Positions 57,583-64,000 of a stretch of 64,000 nucleotides of DNA are shown here, one piece after another (position 1 is the first letter of the stretch; each line of letters starts with the position of its first letter). Source of the stretch: Picocystis sp. L7. Lineage: Eukaryota > Chlorophyta > Picocystophyceae > Picocystales > Picocystaceae. The notes below the pieces were generated by a model. That model was not told the DNA's origin, did not search any database, and saw only the letters and a list, made by a program, of their open reading frames with translations. The DNA is taken from assembly GCA_020975725.1 (NCBI GenBank), contig QXJR01000026.1, positions 310,001-374,000 of the forward strand, in the 5' to 3' direction. The position numbers and the translations under genes are program-made.

Positions 57583-58276
57583 CGGACGGGGCTGCGGTGC
57601 CGCGTTGGGGGCTGTTTCTAATAAATGGTTTGTCAGATGGGTTTTCCAGAAATGAGTGTTTTGTCAAGCATCGGACGCTCGTCGACGGCCTACCGTTGCC
57701 AACCTCGTCCTTTCGACTTTTGGAACTTGACCATCATCCCGTCGAGTCTTCCATCCACGTTGCCTCGAAGTCCACCAGTTTGTGGGTTTGTATGTTTGTT
57801 TTCCCTGCGTTGGAGGTGATTTCCGTCACGACCCTGGTCTCCCCGCTTCGATGGATCGTCGGTCTTTCGACCGTGGTGACAGCAATCGTATGCTCCTGGA
57901 TCGACGGTCTCTACGGTCCTCTTCCGTCCGGCGTGGGACCGAGGTTCGGGTTTCGTTGCCCCGGGATCCTCGGTTCAGATCCGCGGTTTCAACCCGGGAC
58001 GTACCCGTGGTTCTTCCTTTGGGAGTTCCAAGATCGACGGGGTGGGTTTCGAAGGGAGACCGTGGGTGGGATCGACGGGCACGAATCGACCGAACGTTCG
58101 ATCGCGCATCTTCCCTTCCTCTCCTTGGTGCGTGCGCTCCGCAGCACGAGGGAAGCTCACGTGCTCGATCGAAAGGTCCGTGGCCTCCTGAACCAAGAGG
58201 CAAGGCGTGGAGGAAGGAGGCGGAGGAGATCCACGCGCGGTTCGTACGACGTCGGCGAAGAAGGCCCGGATCGAAG
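57583..58276. promoter_or_regulatory. RPN10 promoter region with repeated GGATCG-CGGTCT sites
   Basis: 694 bp. It holds GGATCGTCGGTCTTTCGACC from 57853 and GGATCGACGGTCTCTACGG from 57898, only 45 bp apart, plus GATCGACGGGG further on. The CLYBL poly(A) signal lies at its start. No gene seen. Confidence 0.5.
57620..57625 (+). terminator. AATAAA poly(A) signal
   Basis: AATAAA 38 nt after the CLYBL-like stop codon. Confidence 0.5.
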
Positions 58277-59601
58277 ATGGTGCTGGAAGCCACAATGATC
58301 TGCGTGGACAACAGCGAGTTCATGCGAAACGGAGATTACGCACCCACGCGCATGCAGGCGCAGTCGGACGCCGTCAACCTGCTCACAGGTGCCAAGACGC
58401 AGCAGAACGCCGAAAACGCGGTTGGCGTGCTCACCATGGGCGGTGCTTCGCCACGTGTGCTGGTCACCCTCACGCCTGACCTGGGCAAGGTGCTCTCTGC
58501 CATGCATGGACTCCCTCTGGAAGGAGAATGCAACTTCCTTTCCAGTGTGCAAGTGGCCCAGATCGTCCTCAAGCATCGACAGAACAAGAACCAAAGGCAA
58601 CGCATCGTCATCTTCTCGGGAAGTCCCGTCCACGCCGAACAGGTGCGCAGCAGCACGTGCACGAACGTTCCACGTGCGACGAAGGTCGGATCGGAACGCA
58701 TCGACTGACGCCTCGCACGCGTGGATCGAACGGGGACTCGAAACTGTCCGGGCAACAGGAAGAGATGATCAAAGTCGGGAAGAAATTGAAGAAGAACAAC
58801 GTGGCCGTCGACGTCGTGCTGTTCGGCAACAGCGACGAGAGCAACACCGCCAAAGTGCAGGCGTTCCACGAGGCGGTCAATAACGAAGGAAATTGCGCAC
58901 TGGTGACGATTCCACCAGGGGTGATCCTTTCAGACGTCCTGCTCAGCACGCCCGTCTTCACCGGTGCGGATGGTGAGGGTGGTTCGGCTTTCGCGGCATC
59001 CGCAGCTGCAGGTGCAGGAGGCAGTGGCGGCGGTGGTGGCTTCGAATTCGGAGTGGATCCCAACCTCGACCCCGAGCTGGCGTTGGCACTGCGTGTTTCG
59101 TTGGAGGAAGAAAGAGCGAGGCAGGAAGCAGCGCAGAAAACTACGAACGAAGCGGGCGGAGAACCCAGCAAACCAACCGATGCGACGATGGCGGACGCTG
59201 ACAAAGGGCCGGCCCAAGCTCCTCCTACCACTGGACCCGCAGAAATGGAAGTGGATGAAGACGCGCTGCTCAAACAGGCCCTGCAAATGTCATTGGCGGA
59301 TCAGGCTGGATCCTCCGAAGGTGCAGAGAAGACAGGGGCCAAGGAAGACGTAGATATGCAGGAAGGCGGAGAGGATGAACTTGCGGCTGCCTTGAAACTA
59401 TCTGTGCAAGAGGAGGAGAAGAAAGGAGACGAAGGAAACATGCGGAAAGTCATTCATGATTCTGGATATGTTAGCTCAGTGCTCGCAGGCTTGAAAGGTG
59501 TGGATCCAAATGACAAAGCCGTGAAGGACGCCGTGGAAAGTTTGAGCCCAAACAGTAAAAAGAAGGAGAACGAGGACCAGGACGACAAGGACAAAAAGTA
59601 A
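58277..59601 (+). CDS. RPN10: 26S proteasome regulatory subunit RPN10 (PSMD4/S5a)
   Basis: Exons 58277-58642 and 58759-59601 join in phase 0 over a 116-nt intron (GTGCGC...CAACAG), giving 402 residues. The vWA domain (1-190) begins M-V-L-E-A-T-M-I-C-V-D-N-S-E-F-M-R-N-G-D-Y, the RPN10 signature, and continues T-L-T-P-D-L-G-K and I-V-I-F-S-G-S-P. Three ubiquitin-interacting motifs follow: P-E-L-A-L-A-L-R-V-S (~225), A-L-L-K-Q-A-L-Q-M-S (~290) and D-E-L-A-A-A-L-K-L-S (~330). A Gly/Ala linker precedes the first. It captures polyubiquitylated substrates at the proteasome lid-base interface. The stop codon overlaps AATAAA. Confidence 0.95.
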
Positions 59602-59605
59602 TAAA
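59600..59605 (+). terminator. AATAAA poly(A) signal overlapping the RPN10 stop codon
   Basis: The TAA stop at 59599-59601 shares two bases with AATAAA at 59600-59605. Confidence 0.5.
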
Positions 59606-60047
59606 ATTGGACAACAATAGTACAAACATTGTCAGGTGGCAACTCGTCTTTCCCATTATACAGACACTCCAGGCTTGTTTGCCGCTGTCCCGTGCAACCA
59701 GACGCTGAGACAGTGCCAAAAATTTGTACACTGCATTTCAAGAACACTGGGACATGCTGCGGTGTTCCTTTGCCCCCACTTGAAGCGAAGTACGAATCTG
59801 TGTCCATATACTTGCTGAGTTTCATGCAGATATTCCTCATGCGAACAAAATACAACAAAGCATTTCGGAATTCTGCCTTGGGAAGCTTCCATCAGAATCA
59901 AACCCTGAGCGGGTAAATGTAAGGTAGAAAATGTCTAAGGCCACAAACATTTGTCCTGTGATCATGAACCTGCCAATTGCAGGGTCAAAAATGAAGAAAG
60001 GTGCCAGAGACCCCATGCAGGGACCACTGGTCTTCGGTAGCCTATAT
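59602..60047. other. Intergenic, convergent RPN10 / AsnRS
   Basis: 446 bp, longer than other convergent gaps here. The minus strand carries protein-like short frames (59837-60061 with I-F-D-P-A-I-G-R-F-M; 59454-59858), but I cannot assemble a gene. Confidence 0.4.
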
Positions 60048-61631
60048 TTAGAAATCTGCATGACCTGGATATCGCGGAAACGGTATCACATCACGTATGT
60101 TTTCCATTCCAGTAACATATTGCACAAGGCGCTCAAACCCTAAACCAAACCCTGCATGAGGCACAGAACCATATCTTCGCAAATCTAAGTACCCTTGATA
60201 CGGCTCCAAGTCCAACCCGGATGATGTTATCCTTTCTTGTAGAACGTCCAGACGCTCTTCTCTTTGACTCCCTCCAATCATTTCACCCACACCTGGCACG
60301 AGCATGTCCATGGCTGCAACAGTTTGGCCATCGTCGTTTAATCTCATGTAGAAGGCTTTGATCCCTTTGGGGTAGTCAGTGACGAAGACAGGGCATCCAT
60401 CGAACACTTTCTCGGTAAGAAACCGTTCATGTTCGCTTTGCAGGTCCACACCCCATGCAACAGGGTATTCGAATTTGTTACCAGATTCCTCTAATATCTG
60501 AACTGCTCTTGTGTAGCTGATAACTTCAAAATCCTTCTCTGTCAAGGCAATCAGGCGGTCCAGCAGACCCTTCTCAATGAACTTGTTGAAAAATTCAATG
60601 TCTTCACTGCAATTTTTCAATACGTAAGAGATGCAAAATTTCAAGTAGGCCTCTGCGCAAGCTATCACGTCATCAAGATCGGCAAAGGCAAGTTCAGGTT
60701 CTATCATCCAGAACTCAGCAAGGTGTCGAGATGTGTTGGAATTTTCAGCCCGGAAGGTTGGACCGAAAGTGTACACATTACTGAGCGCACAAGCAAACAT
60801 TTCTGCGTTCAGCTGTCCGGACACGGTCAAATACGCTGGTTTTTCGAAGAAATCACCGGCAAAATCGATCTCTCCTGACTTGATGGCTTCTTCTGGCAGT
60901 TTCTCTCCCGGGGCTACTTTCGTGGTGACGAGGAATTGCTCACCCGCTCCTTCGCAGTCGGAGGCGGTGATGATGGGGCTGTGTACATATTGGAACCCGT
61001 TTTCGCGAAAGAAAGCGTGCGTGGCGAACGCGAGTGCCGAACGCACCCTTGAGACGGCTCCAATTGTGTTTGTCCTCGGTCTCAGGTGTGCGATTCCACG
61101 CAAGAATTCGAAGCTGTGTCGTTTTTTCTGCAGAGGATATGTGTTCGGATCCGCACCACCCACCAGTGTGAGTTTGGTGGCTCGCAACTCCACGGCTTGT
61201 CCTCCTCCTGGGCTTTCGACGACCGTTCCTTCGACCGTCACGGCCGCACCTGTTGCCACTCCACCTCCACGCACGAGTTGGACACCTTCACACGTTTCGT
61301 CGACGACGGCTTGCAGACCTGTGACCGCACTCCCGTCGTTCACTTCGAGGAAGGCGAACGTCTTCTGCTTTCGTATGGTGCGCACCCATCCTTGAAGCTT
61401 CACCTTCTCTCCGATCCATGGCGTCGGTTCTGCGCGTAGGTCGCACACTCGCAGCCTGGGCGTGAACGTTTTCCTTGTGCGTGCGAGGTGCACTTCGGTT
61501 GCATGGGTATCCACTGAAGCGCATCGGATGGGTGTTCGTCCTTGGATCCCACGTGCACGTCTCGTGTTCCCCGTCCTGCGTCGCAGCAGCGCATGCGCCA
61601 GGCGTGGGAAGGTGCGATGCGCCACCGCCAT
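60048..61631 (-). CDS. Asparaginyl-tRNA synthetase, organellar
   Basis: 527 residues from the Met at 61631. The first ~65 residues are Arg/His/Thr-rich with no acids early on, a mitochondrial or plastid (or dual) targeting peptide. An OB-fold anticodon-binding domain follows ([14 protein letters not shown]). The class II core has motif 1 around H-A-F-F-R-E-N-G-F, motif 2 [21 protein letters not shown] and motif 3 [18 protein letters not shown] is the Asn-specific form (Asp enzymes have F-R-D-E-D). It ends with P-F-P-R-Y-P-G, typical of bacterial-type AsnRS. An upstream GTG-begun extension is not needed. Confidence 0.93.
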   Translation of the reverse strand: MAVAHRTFPRLAHALLRRRTGNTRRARGIQGRTPIRCASVDTHATEVHLARTRKTFTPRLRVCDLRAEPTPWIGEKVKLQGWVRTIRKQKTFAFLEVNDGSAVTGLQAVVDETCEGVQLVRGGGVATGAAVTVEGTVVESPGGGQAVELRATKLTLVGGADPNTYPLQKKRHSFEFLRGIAHLRPRTNTIGAVSRVRSALAFATHAFFRENGFQYVHSPIITASDCEGAGEQFLVTTKVAPGEKLPEEAIKSGEIDFAGDFFEKPAYLTVSGQLNAEMFACALSNVYTFGPTFRAENSNTSRHLAEFWMIEPELAFADLDDVIACAEAYLKFCISYVLKNCSEDIEFFNKFIEKGLLDRLIALTEKDFEVISYTRAVQILEESGNKFEYPVAWGVDLQSEHERFLTEKVFDGCPVFVTDYPKGIKAFYMRLNDDGQTVAAMDMLVPGVGEMIGGSQREERLDVLQERITSSGLDLEPYQGYLDLRRYGSVPHAGFGLGFERLVQYVTGMENIRDVIPFPRYPGHADF

Positions 61632-61937
61632 GGCGAAAATGTGCGTCCACCCAAGTAGGTTCACACTCGTCGGAGTGAACCCAGGGGATGGCGCCACCCT
61701 GCCCTTCTCTGTCCACTGGATGAATGGGACGTGTCCCTGGGTAGAAGGAGACTCGACCCAGGGTCATCCTCGTACCGGGACGAGGACAGCCCAACAAAGG
61801 AGCAGGAAAGGAGACCCACACCGGGCATCGAAACTCGTGTGTCCCCATCCCAAAAGCTCACGATCAGGACCGAAGGGAGGGACCGGGGAATCGAGGAAGA
61901 GGAAGAGAAAGAGAGAGAAACAACATACACCACGCCT
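61632..61937. other. Intergenic, AsnRS promoter / AATF 3' flank
   Basis: 306 bp, GA-rich near its end (AGGAAGAGGAAGAGAAAG). No gene seen. Both flanking genes are on the minus strand. Confidence 0.5.
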
Positions 61938-63621
61938 TCACTGGTCCGCTTTCTCGATCCCAAACAATGCAGTGAACAAGTTGGATGCTATGCCAGGCAT
62001 AGGCATGTCCACCGGAGCCATGAAGTTCACCAGTGGCTCCTGTACCTGGTAACGGATCTTCCTGCCTTTGGATGCTCGGCGGTCCACCAACTTCCGCCTC
62101 TTGGCAGGACGCACCGGCGCTACCTTCCCAAGACCTCCGTCCGCTGCGTTCTCTAAAAACTCCTTCAATAGCTGCTGGTAAAAATCGGTGTCGTCGTACG
62201 TTTCGTAATCACAAGCCTCTTCCAACAAAGCGCCGGGGTCGTCGAAGGGAGCGGATTGCTCCTTTGCAGCTGGAGGCGTCTGACAAAGCACCCGACCCAC
62301 TGAGCTAAGCGGAAGATGGGCTTTCTTCATCATCCGTGCTGGATTGTGCAGCAAATCTTTCACCTGCTTCGAAACGGGCTGGTTCAGAACCTGCATGGAC
62401 TTGGCCGTCGTACCAGTCGTTATGCTTGTCTTCCTGTGCCATGCATCGATGGACTCGTCCCCATAGCCTGAGAATGTTGCCTCGACAGCCTTCAGCTTCT
62501 CCCAGTAGGTGTCCGTGAGTTCTTCGTGTTTCCCTAGCTCTTGGCCGCTGGAAAGCAGGAGGGAGAGGTCTTGAAACTGACCAGGAGCAGCAGCAGAGTC
62601 ACGAATGTCCGGATTGTTGCTGGCCAGCTCGGATGTGAGCCCAAGGAGAGCGTCCAGTGCATTGCACGCAGCTTTGGAGACTGCGGAGTATCCTGTCCTG
62701 GCTTCTATGCTTTGGCTCAAGACGGTTGGATAAACATCCGGTCTTGGTGCCTTATTCGCGATGCCAAGCAAGTTCTGGAGCATCATCCGGAATTCCAGAG
62801 CGTTTTCCCAGATGGTCTGCTGATTCCGAATGGCGCTGGCTCGATCTTTATTTTTCCTTTCCTGTTGTTTGATGTGAGCAAGGGCATCTGCTTCTTCCTC
62901 TTGAAGTTTCTCATACTCGTCTACTAATTCTTGCACGGCCTTCCCTTTGGTTTTGTGTACCATGTTCCCCAACCGGTCTTCTATGCTATCCTCCGACAAA
63001 CTATCTCCAGTTGCGCCATCGTTTTCGCTGTCGCTGCTCCCGGTCAAGTCTAAGCTTGCCGAGCCATCGCCTTGGGAACTCGAAGTGTTCTCCTGACGCA
63101 GTTGATCGTCTGTTTCCTCCTCTTCCGTGTCCGAACCCCCTAGATCTTGATCAAAGGCACGTTTGCGAGTTGTTTTCTTCCCCCTGTATTCGCTCCCATC
63201 TACTCGGAGTTCTCCTCTCCTCTTGAGCTTTCGCTCTGGTGCCTTTCGTCCGGGCACATCTTTCCTATCGCCTAGCTCTTCATCGTCCAGGAAGGGTCCT
63301 ACTTCGCGTCCGAAATCATCTTCCGGTTCTTCCACTGCAAAAGATCACGTGTTCGTTGGAAGGGTTCCGACCCGTTCCGATCCGGGAGTCGCGAAGTACG
63401 GTCAGCCTCCGCGCTTGTCCTAGACGAGTTCGTGGACAGTGTTTCGATTCTCTGTTCCTTTCGAGAGGTCGGTGGTACCGCGTGTTGGTTGCCGTCGTTC
63501 CTCCCATTGGTCTCGCACCGCGTGTCCTACTCCTGCTCCACGACCACGTACGTCTCTTCCGGTTGCTTGCAAACGCCTCCAATTCCTCCGCAAGGGTGGT
63601 CCTTCTGCTTGGTGCGCCCAT
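61938..63621 (-). CDS. AATF: AATF/Che-1 (Bfr2, TRAUB) ribosome biogenesis protein
   Basis: Exons 63621-63552 and 63334-61938 join in phase 1 across a 217-nt intron (GTACGT...TTTTGCAG), giving about 488 residues. Exon 1 gives T-L-A-E-E-L-E-A-F-A, the conserved N-terminal helix, and the join reads R-L-E-E-P-E-D-D-F. A long acidic Ser/Asp/Glu stretch follows. The AATF leucine-zipper-like domain has R-N-Q-Q-T-I-W-E-N-A-L-E-F-R-M. The TRAUB domain near the end has D-D-T-D-F-Y-Q-Q-L-L-K-E-F-L and V-D-R-R-A-S-K-G-R-K-I-R-Y, then N-L-F-T-A-L-F-G. These are diagnostic. AATF/Bfr2 acts in early 18S rRNA processing in the nucleolus. Confidence 0.9.
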
Positions 63622-64000
63622 GTCGTGGTGATTCACCCGCCGCCTCGTGCGCGCCTGCCAAGTCGAAGACCGGACGCGAAAATGCCGCCCCTGTAGCACC
63701 CGTCCCCGTGGGAGTCCCCTTCCGGAAAGGACGTCGAAACCGGGGGTTGGGACCACGATGCCCTTGGTGCTCCTGGTCGACCCGGGTGGAAAGTCCCTTT
63801 GAATCGGATCCTTGGGCCTCGTGGAACCCATCGAAGGGTGCCAAGTGCGGAATCGACGTCGTTCGGCCGAACGAAAGCACCGCGAAGACGGCAGATGACG
63901 TCCTTCGCGGATTCGAAACCCATGGAACGCCAACCACGCGATCGGGAAAGCCGATCCGTGCAAACCAGGGCGGATTCCACAGGCGAAGCGTCGGGAGAGC
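63622..64000. other. AATF upstream region, window end
   Basis: 379 bp GC-rich promoter-type sequence with GGATCC and CCCGGGTCGACC words and open frames on the minus strand that resemble no protein. A divergent gene may start beyond the window. Confidence 0.4.

Noticed and set aside
1-64000. CRISPR arrays, bacterial operons, ribosome binding sites
   Set aside because: Spliced genes, organellar leaders and eukaryote-only proteins show nuclear eukaryotic DNA; no repeat-spacer array is present.

Overview
This window looks like nuclear DNA from a compact, unicellular photosynthetic eukaryote, most likely an alga. The protein set is purely eukaryotic: DNA topoisomerase VI subunit B, ORC5, RNase H2 subunit C, NEDD8, proteasome RPN10, NatC subunit NAA38, SERINC, a Sec23/Sec24-like protein, AATF and a doublecortin-domain protein. 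Three genes point to a plastid: a DUF1997 protein of the cyanobacterial/plastid type, a hexose-6-phosphate mutarotase with a transit-like leader, and a protein with a bipartite leader that resembles a thylakoid-lumen signal. I cannot name the genus. AATAAA-like hexamers close after several stop codons argue mildly against a core chlorophyte. A red alga or a secondary alga would fit.

Gene density is about one gene per 1.8 kb. Most genes have one long 3' exon. Introns are few, 81-217 nt where resolved, and lie almost only within the first few hundred coding bases. Their donors fit GTRMGK (GTACGT, GTAAGG, GTGAGT, GTGCGT). The 5' ends and upstream regions are GC-rich and poor in stops on both strands, so they throw up many false open frames. 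The 3' parts are more AT-rich. Convergent neighbours end very close together, with stops as little as 11 bp apart.

Layout: 0.1-5.6 kb, an unresolved small gene, a WD40 protein and a DUF1749 hydrolase. 5.6-7.8 kb, a gene-poor stretch. 7.8-16.3 kb, Sec23/24-like, mutarotase, a Lys/Ala-rich plastid-targeted protein and a secreted P-domain protein. 17.4-30 kb, an MFS transporter, an NFRKB-like DEUBAD protein, an acyl-anchored membrane protein, an ABCB half-transporter, DUF1997, a mitochondrial carrier, an ankyrin protein and a second MFS protein. 29.9-38.3 kb, an AIRIM-like protein, RNase H2C, NEDD8, TOP6B, an ankyrin protein and ORC5. 38.3-40.2 kb, an AT-rich desert. 40.2-48.3 kb, SERINC, a spliced glutaredoxin, poorly resolved genes, Tudor-like exons and cytosolic HSP101. 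49.6-63.6 kb, a DCX protein, a 78-aa membrane protein, NAA38, a canopy-like ER protein, a SUMO-motif nuclear protein, a CitE-type lyase, RPN10, organellar AsnRS and AATF.

The genes do not form a single pathway. Loose themes are DNA replication and repair (TOP6B, ORC5, RNASEH2C), proteostasis (HSP101, RPN10, NEDD8, canopy-like), ribosome biogenesis (AATF, AIRIM-like) and transport. The most unusual shared signal is non-coding: the GC-rich promoter regions reuse a small set of words, a GGATCGWCGGTCTTTC-type element and palindromes centred on TTCGAA or TCGATC-type cores.
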